DNA of 31,858 nt. Source: Bacteroidota bacterium (GTDB lineage Bacteria; Bacteroidota; Bacteroidia; Bacteroidales; VadinHA17). The position numbers and the translations under genes were made by a program. Below, in pieces: positions 16,165 to 23,712 of the stretch; the stretch's first letter is position 1, and each line of letters opens with the position of its first letter. Below the pieces are notes generated by a model. The model made no database searches. It was not told where the DNA came from and saw nothing but the letters and a program-made list of their open reading frames with translations. The stretch lies in NCBI GenBank assembly GCA_021816545.1, contig JAKAXP010000004.1, forward strand, positions 1 to 31,858, given 5' to 3'.

Positions 16165-16848
16165 ATGATATCAGCAGCTATTTTATTACAGGGAACTCCA
16201 GCCACAGCAGCCGCGGAAGAGGCAACAATGTCACTGGCTGACCTTTACCTGGCCGGGGGCTGGGTGATGTACCTCATCACATTGCTCTCTTTTGTTGCGC
16301 TTTACATTTTTATTGAGAGGTACCTGGTAATCAAGAAGGCGTCTAAAGGTGATGCCAACTTCATGAACCGGATCAAGGATTACATGTACGAGGGAAAGGT
16401 TGATGCCGCACTGCAGCTCTGCAGGAAGACAAACTCCCCGCAGGCAAGGATGGTTGAAAAGGGGATTACCCGCCTGGGCAGGCCACTGGCAGATGTGACT
16501 GCTGCAATTGAAAATGTCGGGAGGCTTGAAGTACACAAGCTTGAAAAGAGGTTCCCGACGCTGGCTACAATAGCCGGTGCTGCACCGCTCATGGGGTTCT
16601 TCGGAACAGTAATCGGGATGGTACAGGCATTCTATGAGATGTCGCTTGCCGGCAACAGCCTGGATATCAGCACACTCAGCGGCGGTATATACACGGCCCT
16701 CATAACCACCGTAGGGGGCCTTATACTCGGAATTCTCGCCTATTTCGGATATAACCAGCTGGTGGTAAAGGTTGAGAACGTCGTGTTCCAGCTTGAGACA
16801 ACCTCAACCGAGTTCCTTGATATACTCAATGAACCTGTAAAACAGTAA
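16165..16848 (+). CDS. exbB: MotA/TolQ/ExbB proton channel protein
   Basis: 227 residues. Inner-membrane component of a proton-motive-force energiser with ExbD and TonB. Three membrane segments: about residues 32-52 (GWVMYLITLLSFVALYIFIE), 131-153 and 172-195. The conserved channel blocks ATIAGAAPLMGFFGTVIGMV and SGGIYTALITTVGGLILGILAY match the TolQ/ExbB/MotA domain. The first 20 residues are small and hydrophobic (ending TPATAAAEE) and may be a cleaved leader, as in other Bacteroidota ExbB proteins; this is inference. It precedes exbD by 3 bases, so the two are certainly co-transcribed. Confidence 0.93.
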   Translation: MISAAILLQGTPATAAAEEATMSLADLYLAGGWVMYLITLLSFVALYIFIERYLVIKKASKGDANFMNRIKDYMYEGKVDAALQLCRKTNSPQARMVEKGITRLGRPLADVTAAIENVGRLEVHKLEKRFPTLATIAGAAPLMGFFGTVIGMVQAFYEMSLAGNSLDISTLSGGIYTALITTVGGLILGILAYFGYNQLVVKVENVVFQLETTSTEFLDILNEPVKQ

Positions 16849-16851
16849 CCG

Positions 16852-17244
16852 ATGCCAATTACCAACAAGAATAAAGTCAGTGTTCAGTTCAGCAATGCAG
16901 GCATGTCTGATATTGTGTTCCTGCTTCTGCTGTTCTTCATGCTGACATCTACCCTGGTTCATCCTACAGCGCTGAAGCTGTTGCTGCCCAAGGGTACGAC
17001 CCAGTCCTCGGCCCGTCCGATGACCACTGTTTCAATCACTAAGGATCTTCAGTATTTCATTGAAGACCAGCCCATAGAACTCGAATATCTCGAGGCTGCA
17101 CTGCAATCCAGGGTTCAGGACAGTCCCGAAATATACATCTCAGTGCATGCTGACAGGAGCGTTCCCGTCGAGTATGTGGTGAACGTAATGAATATTGCCG
17201 CGAAGAACCAGTACAAGCTGATACTTGCCACTACTCCAAAATAG
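16852..17244 (+). CDS. exbD: ExbD/TolR biopolymer transport protein
   Basis: 130 residues. One N-terminal membrane helix (about 20-37) carries the essential proton-relaying Asp20 in the context AGMSDIVFLLLLFFML. A periplasmic domain follows, with the typical YISVHADRSVPVEYVVNVM segment and the terminal KLILATTPK. Together with ExbB it should harvest the proton gradient for the TonB-like protein encoded next. Its last 20 bases overlap the next gene. Confidence 0.94.
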   Translation: MPITNKNKVSVQFSNAGMSDIVFLLLLFFMLTSTLVHPTALKLLLPKGTTQSSARPMTTVSITKDLQYFIEDQPIELEYLEAALQSRVQDSPEIYISVHADRSVPVEYVVNVMNIAAKNQYKLILATTPK

Positions 17245-18115
17245 TGCCGGTGAGCCTCTCTCGAAGGAAAGGAAGCAGGGTCTGATCTTCAGTGCCCTGA
17301 TTCATCTTGTAATTGCCATTCTGATAATTTTCGTCACATTCAGGGTTAGAATACCTGAGCCGGTTGAAGAGGGCCTTCTTGTAAACTTCGGTTTTGATGA
17401 GACGGGAAGCGGTCTTTTTGAACCGGCGCCTGAACCTGTCTCCACTCCCCCGCCGCCTGAGACGGCCGGTGAGCAGGGAGGTGAGGAGGCCATTCTGACG
17501 CAGGACTTTGAGGAGGCTGTTGAGGTAAAGAAGAAAGAGCCCAGCCCCGAGGAATTAAGGAAGCAGGCTGAGGCTCGTGCTGCAGAGCTTAAGCGCCGCG
17601 AGGAGGCCGAGGCTGAACGGAAGAGGATTGAGCAGGAGAATGCCGAGAGACTTAAGAGGGAGGAAGAGCAGCGGCGCATTGACCAGGCCAACGCCAGGGC
17701 CAGGGGCGCCTTCAGCAATGCAGGCAATGTGGGAACCTCAGGCCAGAGCCAGGGAGTAGCCGGAGGCCAGGGCAACCAGGGTGTTCAGTCCGGTACCCCT
17801 GATGCACCCAACTACGGTCCGGGAGGCGGCCTGGGAACCGAAGGTATATCATTTGATCTCGGAGGCAGAAAGGCCCAGTCACTCTACAAACCTCCCTATA
17901 ACCTACAGGAAGAGGGGGTTGTGGTTGTCGCGATAACAGTAGACCGTTCCGGAAGGGTAACCGATGCAACACCGGGCATCAAGGGATCTACCACCCTTGC
18001 AGGGGATCTCCTCAAGCTGGCAAAGGAAGCTGCACTGAAGACCAGGTTTGAAAGCAGCAATGATGCACCTGTTATTCAAAAAGGGACGATCACCTATAAA
18101 TTCAAGCTGCAATAG
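17225..18115 (+). CDS. TonB/TolA-like energy transducer
   Basis: About 296 residues if it starts at the TTG at 17225, which overlaps exbD by 20 bases. An in-frame stop lies just upstream (17219-17221) and there is no ATG or GTG before the membrane helix, so TTG is the best start. Order of regions: cytoplasmic KERK, a membrane helix (about 19-38), a short Pro-rich stretch (PAPEPVSTPPPP), a long charged helix (about 95-160), a Gly/Gln-rich linker, and a C-terminal TonB domain (about 212-296) with YKPPYNLQEEGVVVVAITVD and a final ITYKFKLQ. It would transmit energy from ExbB/ExbD to outer-membrane receptors. The long helix and short Pro segment resemble TolA, so a Tol-like role remains possible. 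Confidence 0.88.
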   Translation: MPLLQNSAGEPLSKERKQGLIFSALIHLVIAILIIFVTFRVRIPEPVEEGLLVNFGFDETGSGLFEPAPEPVSTPPPPETAGEQGGEEAILTQDFEEAVEVKKKEPSPEELRKQAEARAAELKRREEAEAERKRIEQENAERLKREEEQRRIDQANARARGAFSNAGNVGTSGQSQGVAGGQGNQGVQSGTPDAPNYGPGGGLGTEGISFDLGGRKAQSLYKPPYNLQEEGVVVVAITVDRSGRVTDATPGIKGSTTLAGDLLKLAKEAALKTRFESSNDAPVIQKGTITYKFKLQ

Positions 18116-18125
18116 AAAACATTGC

Positions 18126-18166
18126 TTGCGTTATTGAAGCTGCCGCACCCGGCAGTTGTGGCGCAA
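18126..18166. terminator. Bidirectional hairpin between convergent genes
   Basis: CTGCCG (18140-18145), loop CACC, CGGCAG (18150-18155) is a perfect 6-bp stem. An outer pair TTGCG (18126-18130) and CGCAA (18162-18166) can extend it. It sits centrally in the 56-base gap between the TonB-like and TauE genes. There is no strong T-run, so intrinsic termination is only probable. Confidence 0.45.
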
Positions 18167-18171
18167 TATTT

Positions 18172-18945
18172 TCAGAACAGGCTGACCACAATGTCATAGA
18201 GGCCGGTAAGCTTTATTGCTGAGGCCATTATGGCCACCAGCAATATAACACGCACCACTTTGGGTCCCCAACTGACTGCAACCTTTGAGCCGAGCCAGGC
18301 TCCCACCCCCTGACCCACAGCCAGGATGATGCCATAGAGATAGTAAACCTGGTCACTGATAATGAACACAACCAGGGCAATTGCTGTCATTGCAGCCACT
18401 ATCAGCACCTTGTGGGCATTTGCACGCGTAAGGCCCAGTCCTGCCCCAAGCACCAGGGCTGCAAGAAGAAAGAATCCCACTCCGGCCTGGATAAACCCTC
18501 CGTAAATGCCAATAAAAAAAAAGATCACCGGAACCCAGAACCGGTGGCGCAGGGTGACAGACCGGGCATGGTCACGCACCCACTGTTCCGGCTTGTAAAG
18601 TATAACAAAGAACATGAAGATAAGAAGTCCGCCTATCATCAGCTCCATTATCCTCTCGTTGATCTTTACAGCTATGAGTGATCCAAGCAAAGCACCTGCG
18701 ATGGCCGGAACGGACATCCAGAGGCCTTCGTCAACTGTATAGAGCTTTTGCTTCCTGAAACTGATGCTGCTGACGACACTCTGTACGAGGACGCCAATGC
18801 GGTTGGTGCCGTTTGCAACGTTGGCCGGCAGACCAAGGAACATCAGAAGAGGCAGTGTTATAAGTGAGCCGCTGCCGGCAAGGGTGTTGACAAAACCTGC
18901 AAAGAGGCCGGCGGCTATTACAGCCAGGTACATGTACCATTCCAT
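18172..18945 (-). CDS. TauE/SafE family sulfite/anion exporter-like permease
   Basis: 257 residues with about eight hydrophobic segments, the usual size for the family. The N-terminal AAGLFAGFVNTLAGSGSLIT followed by LPLLMFLGL is the first repeat signature of TauE/SafE proteins. The second half repeats the pattern with GIYGGFIQAGVGFFLLAALV. It is an inner-membrane protein predicted to move sulfite, sulfonates or other small anions; substrate and direction cannot be deduced. It starts 12 bases after the response regulator gene and is very likely on the same transcript. Confidence 0.9.
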   Translation of the reverse strand: MEWYMYLAVIAAGLFAGFVNTLAGSGSLITLPLLMFLGLPANVANGTNRIGVLVQSVVSSISFRKQKLYTVDEGLWMSVPAIAGALLGSLIAVKINERIMELMIGGLLIFMFFVILYKPEQWVRDHARSVTLRHRFWVPVIFFFIGIYGGFIQAGVGFFLLAALVLGAGLGLTRANAHKVLIVAAMTAIALVVFIISDQVYYLYGIILAVGQGVGAWLGSKVAVSWGPKVVRVILLVAIMASAIKLTGLYDIVVSLF

Positions 18946-18957
18946 ATGTGAGGGGAA

Positions 18958-19359
18958 CTATCTTTCCAGGATTTCCTTGACTGCCATCTGGAGGTTGTCT
19001 GTCAGGTCGGTATCCTTGATGACGTAATCAGCAATACCCTTTCGTGCGAACTCCAGCACAATCTCTCCCTTTTCCTGGGCTGAAAGCATGATCACCGGGA
19101 TTTCGGGCGTAATCCTGGTTATCTCGTCATAGGCTTCCATACCGTTCATGGGTATTGTCCCGTCGTCCTTCAGAAAAAAGTAGTCAAGAATTATCAGGTC
19201 AGGCATCCCGTCAAGGGCAGCTATGCAGTCTTCGGCATAAGCAAATGACCTTACCCTGTACCCGTTCGCTTCCAGCCGTGCTGAGACAAGACTGGTGACA
19301 ACAGGGTCATCATCAACTACATATATCAGGTTATCAGACTGTCGGCTGACCTTTTCCAT
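18958..19359 (-). CDS. Single-domain response regulator (CheY-like receiver)
   Basis: 133 residues from the ATG at 19359 (a GTG at 19362 would add one). A lone receiver domain: acidic pocket Asp16-18, phosphoacceptor Asp59 in LIILDYFF, conserved Ser93 in MLSA, and Lys115 in YVIKD. There is no DNA-binding or enzymatic output domain. After Asp59 the loop FFLKDDGTIPMNGMEAYDEI is a few residues longer than in CheY. No histidine kinase gene is nearby, so it is an orphan regulator that must act through a partner protein. It lies between glyA and the TauE-like gene on the minus strand. Confidence 0.92.
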   Translation of the reverse strand: MEKVSRQSDNLIYVVDDDPVVTSLVSARLEANGYRVRSFAYAEDCIAALDGMPDLIILDYFFLKDDGTIPMNGMEAYDEITRITPEIPVIMLSAQEKGEIVLEFARKGIADYVIKDTDLTDNLQMAVKEILER

Positions 19360-19363
19360 CACA

Positions 19364-19393
19364 CAAAAATAATAAAGGAATTGTTAATTTCCT
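19364..19393 (-). terminator. Possible weak terminator after glyA
   Basis: On the minus strand AGGAA (19380-19376 complement pairing with 19389-19393) forms a short stem with an 8-base loop, followed by a T-rich run ending TATTTTTG. The run also fits the -7 consensus but is only about 5 bases from the next start codon, too close to serve as that gene's promoter. Confidence 0.25.
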
Positions 19394-19394
19394 A

Positions 19395-20672
19395 TTAAGC
19401 AAAAAGGGGATAGTCTTTCATCATTTTTACGACCTTTTCCCCAACGGCTGCAATGACCTGTTCGTTTTCAATGTTAACAAGCACCTCATCGATGAGCCGA
19501 ACGACCATTTCCATATCACTTTCTTTCAGGCCGCGTGTTGTTATTGCCGGAGTTCCGACCCTGATCCCGGAAGTCAGGAAGGGTGACCGGGAGTCAAACG
19601 GCACCATGTTCTTATTAACAGTAATATGTGCCTTTACGAGGGTATTCTCAACCTTCTTTCCGGAAATCTCCGGGAAGCGGGTTCTCAGGTCTATCAGCAT
19701 TGAATGGTTGTCAGTACCGCCGGAAATTACCTTGTAGCCCAGGGCCATGAATGCTTCTGCCAATACAGCTGCATTCTTCTTAACCTGCTGCTGGTAGGTG
19801 CGGAACTCCGGTGTTAGGGCTTCTCCGAAGGAGACTGCCTTTGAGGCAATCACATGCTCCAGCGGTCCGCCCTGGATTCCGGGGAATACTGCTGAATTTA
19901 GCATCGCAGACATCATTTTAATCTCTCCCTTTGGGGTTGTTACGCCCCATGGATTCGGGAAGTCTTTTCCCATCAGGATGATCCCTCCGCGAGGTCCCCT
20001 GAGAGTCTTGTGGGTTGTTGAGGTGACTATATGTGCATATTTCAGCGGATTGTCAAGGAGCCCTGCTGCAATCAGCCCTGCCGGGTGAGCCATGTCAATC
20101 ATCAGCATCGCTCCCACCCTGTCTGCTATGGCACGCATCCTGGCATAGTCCCATTCCCTGGAATATGCAGAAGCACCGCCTACAATCAGCTTAGGCTTTT
20201 CGCGAAGCGCAACTTCCTCCATCATGTCATAGTCAACCCGACCGGTCTCTTCCTTAACACCATATGCAACAGGCCTGTACAGGATACCTGATGAGTTCAC
20301 AGGTGAGCCGTGTGAGAGATGGCCTCCGTGTGACAGATCAAGACCGAGAAATGTATCGCCCGGTTTCAGGACTGATAAAAATACTGCCATGTTAGCCTGT
20401 GCCCCGGAATGAGGCTGAACATTTGCATACTCGGCATTGAAAAGCTTCTTCAGCCTGTCTATTGCAAGCTGCTCAACCTCGTCAACCACTTCGCATCCGC
20501 CGTAATACCTGGCACCAGGGTACCCCTCGGCGTATTTGTTGGTGAGAACCGAGCCCATCGCTTCAAGCACCTGGGGGCTGACAAAATTCTCCGATGCGAT
20601 AAGTTCAATGCCATCAGTCTGGCGCTTGCGTTCGCGCTCTATCAGATCAAATATTTCACTGTCTCTTTTCAT
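19395..20672 (-). CDS. glyA: Serine hydroxymethyltransferase
   Basis: 425 residues, normal length. A PLP enzyme interconverting serine and glycine with tetrahydrofolate; the main one-carbon source of the cell. The cofactor lysine is Lys222 in STTHKTLRGPRGG. Other signatures: IELIASENFVS near the N-terminus, GYPGARYYGG (50-59), NVQPHSGAQAN (84-94) and MIDMAHPAGLIAAG (191-204). All are intact. It has a predicted promoter at 20739-20746 and a palindromic leader segment. The receiver-domain gene follows after a short gap. Confidence 0.97.
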   Translation of the reverse strand: MKRDSEIFDLIERERKRQTDGIELIASENFVSPQVLEAMGSVLTNKYAEGYPGARYYGGCEVVDEVEQLAIDRLKKLFNAEYANVQPHSGAQANMAVFLSVLKPGDTFLGLDLSHGGHLSHGSPVNSSGILYRPVAYGVKEETGRVDYDMMEEVALREKPKLIVGGASAYSREWDYARMRAIADRVGAMLMIDMAHPAGLIAAGLLDNPLKYAHIVTSTTHKTLRGPRGGIILMGKDFPNPWGVTTPKGEIKMMSAMLNSAVFPGIQGGPLEHVIASKAVSFGEALTPEFRTYQQQVKKNAAVLAEAFMALGYKVISGGTDNHSMLIDLRTRFPEISGKKVENTLVKAHITVNKNMVPFDSRSPFLTSGIRVGTPAITTRGLKESDMEMVVRLIDEVLVNIENEQVIAAVGEKVVKMMKDYPLFA

Positions 20673-20686
20673 TATTATTTATTTTA

Positions 20687-20709
20687 AATAATCTGAATAT
20701 CAGATAATT
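20687..20709 (-). promoter_or_regulatory. Inverted repeat in the glyA leader
   Basis: Plus-strand AATAATCTGA (20687-20696), spacer ATA, TCAGATAATT (20700-20709): 9 of 10 positions pair, with a perfect ATCTGA/TCAGAT core. It starts 15 bases upstream of the glyA ATG and lies between the predicted -7 box and the start codon. It could bind a dimeric regulator or form an RNA hairpin near the start. Confidence 0.4.
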
Positions 20710-20738
20710 AAATGTATCGTAAAATAACCGGGTAAGGA

Positions 20739-20746
20739 CAAATATA
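20739..20746 (-). promoter_or_regulatory. -7 promoter element for glyA (TATATTTG)
   Basis: Exact TAnnTTTG match on the minus strand, about 67 bases before the glyA ATG. No clear -33 element. Confidence 0.45.
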
Positions 20747-20853
20747 CATATAAATATTCACTTAAACGATGAGCCCGGATTTTACTAAATTAGCACCTGA
20801 AGGGTTCATTTAAGGTCGGAACCCATTGAAATTAACCAAACTGCAAAAATCAT

Positions 20854-21987
20854 ATGAAGAAGTTTTATCTGATTGCACTGGTTGCAGTACTTGCCACAGG
20901 GTGTGTTGACAATTCGAAGCTCAGCAGTAAAGGCCACGAAGGATATCCGGGCAGGATTGCAGTTCCGGCCTTGCCGTTTAATCCGGAACATTACATCTGT
21001 TACAGGGCCGCTGTACCTGTCAATGTTGATGGGGACATAAGTGAATCTGAATGGGCAAACGCACCATGGAGCAGGCCTTTCACCGACATTGAGGGCGATA
21101 TCAGGCCGGCTCCCCTTTATGATACACGTATAAGGATGCTGTGGGATGACGATTACCTTTATGTGGCGGCCGAACTTACCGAGCCTCACATATGGGCCAC
21201 ACTCCGGCAACGTGACACAGTGATCTATTATGACAATGACTTTGAGGTGTTCATTGATCCTGACGGTGACACTCATGGCTACTATGAGTTTGAAATGAAT
21301 GCATACAATACAGTTTGGGATCTGCTGCTGACAACTCCCTACCGTGACTTCGGGCATGTTATTGATGCATGGGATATCTCCGGGCTCCGGTCAGCGGTGA
21401 AGATTTACGGTACCCTTAATGACCCGTCTGACACCGACGATAAATGGACCATTGAGCTTGCCTTTCCGTTCGGGGTGTTGAAAGAATGGGGCAATAGTCC
21501 TGTTGACGGCACCCAGTGGAGGGCGAACTTTTCCAGGGTCAACTGGAAGACGCATATTTCAGAGGGCAGGTACGTAAAGCTCACTGACAGTGTAACCGGC
21601 AAGACACTCCCTGAATTCAACTGGCTATGGTCCCCTCAAGGGCTTATCAATGTTCACTATCCGGAGATGTGGGGCTTTATTCAGTTCAGCAGCTCTGACG
21701 GCTCAGCGGGCCCCGTATCCTTTGCAATGAATCCTGACGAGGATATCAAATGGGAACTCCGGACTCTGTACTATGCCCAGCGTGCCTATGCTGACGAGAA
21801 TGGCAGATATGCAGGCAGGGCTTCGCTCCTTGAAGGTTACGGGTACAAGGCGGCAGATACCTGGCCGGAGATACTTGTAACAATGTCAGGATATGAAGCC
21901 AGCCTTCCGACGGCTGATAAAGCAGGATATGTTTATATAAACAGTTCAGGACGCACATGGATAACCAGGCCTGAAAGCGGCAAATAA
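20854..21987 (+). CDS. CBM9-like carbohydrate-binding lipoprotein
   Basis: 377 residues. A lipoprotein signal (MKKFYLIALVAVLATGC, Cys17) anchors it in the envelope. From about residue 48 the sequence follows the family 9-like carbohydrate-binding domain: VDGDISESEWANAPW, then IRMLWDDDYLYVAAELTEPH, DNDFEVFIDPDGDTHGYYEF followed by EMNAYNTVWDL, and WTIELAFPF. It ends with WRANFSRVNW and the partner segment WLWSPQGLINVHYPEMWGF. This arrangement is usual for large Bacteroidota CBM9-like proteins of unknown substrate. About 100 further residues have no recognised domain. It is 11 bases from the DUF4091/GH123-like gene and surely co-transcribed with it. Confidence 0.87.
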   Translation: MKKFYLIALVAVLATGCVDNSKLSSKGHEGYPGRIAVPALPFNPEHYICYRAAVPVNVDGDISESEWANAPWSRPFTDIEGDIRPAPLYDTRIRMLWDDDYLYVAAELTEPHIWATLRQRDTVIYYDNDFEVFIDPDGDTHGYYEFEMNAYNTVWDLLLTTPYRDFGHVIDAWDISGLRSAVKIYGTLNDPSDTDDKWTIELAFPFGVLKEWGNSPVDGTQWRANFSRVNWKTHISEGRYVKLTDSVTGKTLPEFNWLWSPQGLINVHYPEMWGFIQFSSSDGSAGPVSFAMNPDEDIKWELRTLYYAQRAYADENGRYAGRASLLEGYGYKAADTWPEILVTMSGYEASLPTADKAGYVYINSSGRTWITRPESGK

Positions 21988-21998
21988 GTTCAGACAAT

Positions 21999-23663
21999 AT
22001 GAAAAAGGAAATACCGGCAATAATTGCCTTGTTTTTAATGCAGCTTACAGGCTGCAACAACAGAACTGACACAGTGACATTCACCAGCGTTGACCCGCTT
22101 GAGAAAATATTCATGGAAACAGCCTTCTTCAACCCTGACTCGGCTGTCACTGATGCCGGCCGGGGTGAAGTTGCCACATTTCAGTTTGCGCTCAGGTCAT
22201 ACGTCCCGCTGACCGATGTCACGGCGGAGGTTATTCTTCCCTCATTCAACGGTTTTGAGTTGCCACTTGACAATCTCGGGCTTGTCAAATACGTGCGTGT
22301 TGGCAGAACCACTCCCAATCCTGCCAGGGACAGGCTGGTCTCTCTCTCCGGATGGTACCCTGATCCAGTTGTGGATTATGCACCGTTTGATCTTTCCCAG
22401 GCCCGTACCCAACCTGTCCGGGTCTCTGTAAAAGTGCCTGCCGGGGCGCCTGCGGGAAGATATACCGGTTCAGTAACCATCAGGGCAAAAGCCGGAGGCA
22501 GAAGAATAGTAAAAGAACATCCGATGACTGTCATTGTACATCCGGTTGATCTCTCGCACACCTCTCTGAAGGTCACAAACTGGTTCTTCACCTCCCGCCT
22601 TGATTTGATGAATGACGGCGTGGCCGTGGAGCCGCTGAGTGATCGTTACTGGGAGCTTGTTGACACCATTGTGGGAACGTTTACTTCATACAGGCAGAAT
22701 GTTGCCTGGATCAATCCTCTTCAGCTGGTAAGGTCTGAGGAAACCAACGGCACCTGGGCCTTTGACTTTGCAGATTTCAACCGCATGGCCTCCCTTCTGA
22801 TGTCAACCGGGAAGATAGAGCTGCTTGAGGGAACACACCTGGCAACCAGGGAAAGCGACTGGAACAGCAATTTTGTGATGCTTTTTCCGGTGACCAGGGA
22901 CTCAATGGTCAGGTTGCCGGTGACAGATCAAAAGGTAAAAGCCTTCTATACAAGCTTCCTTCCTGCCCTGAAGAAAAACCTTGAAGCAAACGGATGGGAG
23001 AAAATATACCTGCAGCACATTGCAGATGAACCGATTGAATCGAATATCGAATCATATAGGAAGATTGCCTCCTTTGTCAGGAATGTCTGGCCCGGGTTAA
23101 GGGTTATAGAAGCCTGTCATTCAAATAATCTGAAGGGAAGCATTGACGTATGGGTTCCACAGATGGATTTCCTTGACACTGACCTTTCTTTCTACAAGGA
23201 GCGGCAGCAGGCAGGTGAAGAGGTTTGGTTCTACACATGTCTTGCACCACAGGGTGAGTATGCCAACAGGTTTATCGAACAGCCACTGATTAAGACCAGG
23301 CTGCTTCACTGGGTAAACTACAGGTACGGAATAACCGGGTATCTCCATTGGGGACTGAATGCGTGGAGTGATGATCCATATGGTGAGACAACAGGCATCA
23401 TTGTTGAATCCGGCAACATTCTTCCCGGCGGAGACAGCTGGATTGTGTACCCTGCGAGGGGAAAGTTGTATCCTTCACTGAGACTTGAAGCCATGCGTGA
23501 CGGATTGGCTGACTATGAGCTCATCAGGCAGTACGGCATTAAGTTTCCCGCAGAGGCTGCCGAGATGGTGAGACAGGCAGTATACAACTTCCAGCGGTAT
23601 GACACGGATATACATTCATTCCGGCTGAAGAGAAGAGCAATGCTGGAAGCGCTGAGCAGATGA
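21999..23663 (+). CDS. DUF4091/GH123-like putative glycoside hydrolase, lipoprotein
   Basis: 554 residues with a lipoprotein signal (lipobox QLTGC, Cys19). A beta-rich N-terminal region (about 30-185) contains VKVPAGAPAGRYTGSVTIRA, as in the N-terminal beta domain preceding GH123-type barrels. The barrel region carries the adjacent Asp343-Glu344 in LQHIADEPIE; in GH123 beta-N-acetylgalactosaminidases an Asp-Glu pair supplies the transition-state stabiliser and the general acid. The C-terminal part (GYLHWGLNAW...DSWIVYPA...LRLEAMRDGLADYEL) is the DUF4091 signature. Probable envelope glycosidase acting on an N-acetylhexosamine-containing glycan; the substrate is inference. Paired with the CBM9-like lipoprotein. 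No SusC/SusD pair is present. Confidence 0.84.
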   Translation: MKKEIPAIIALFLMQLTGCNNRTDTVTFTSVDPLEKIFMETAFFNPDSAVTDAGRGEVATFQFALRSYVPLTDVTAEVILPSFNGFELPLDNLGLVKYVRVGRTTPNPARDRLVSLSGWYPDPVVDYAPFDLSQARTQPVRVSVKVPAGAPAGRYTGSVTIRAKAGGRRIVKEHPMTVIVHPVDLSHTSLKVTNWFFTSRLDLMNDGVAVEPLSDRYWELVDTIVGTFTSYRQNVAWINPLQLVRSEETNGTWAFDFADFNRMASLLMSTGKIELLEGTHLATRESDWNSNFVMLFPVTRDSMVRLPVTDQKVKAFYTSFLPALKKNLEANGWEKIYLQHIADEPIESNIESYRKIASFVRNVWPGLRVIEACHSNNLKGSIDVWVPQMDFLDTDLSFYKERQQAGEEVWFYTCLAPQGEYANRFIEQPLIKTRLLHWVNYRYGITGYLHWGLNAWSDDPYGETTGIIVESGNILPGGDSWIVYPARGKLYPSLRLEAMRDGLADYELIRQYGIKFPAEAAEMVRQAVYNFQRYDTDIHSFRLKRRAMLEALSR

Positions 23664-23712
23664 CAATTTCATGCTTTGTCCCGGATGGGGAGCCTGGGAT
23701 GATAATTGTGGA

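Noticed and set aside
20673..20853. tRNA or small RNA gene in the 180-base gap between glyA and the CBM9-like gene
   Set aside because: No cloverleaf or T-arm consensus could be found; the gap is A/T-rich and is explained by divergent promoters and the leader palindrome.
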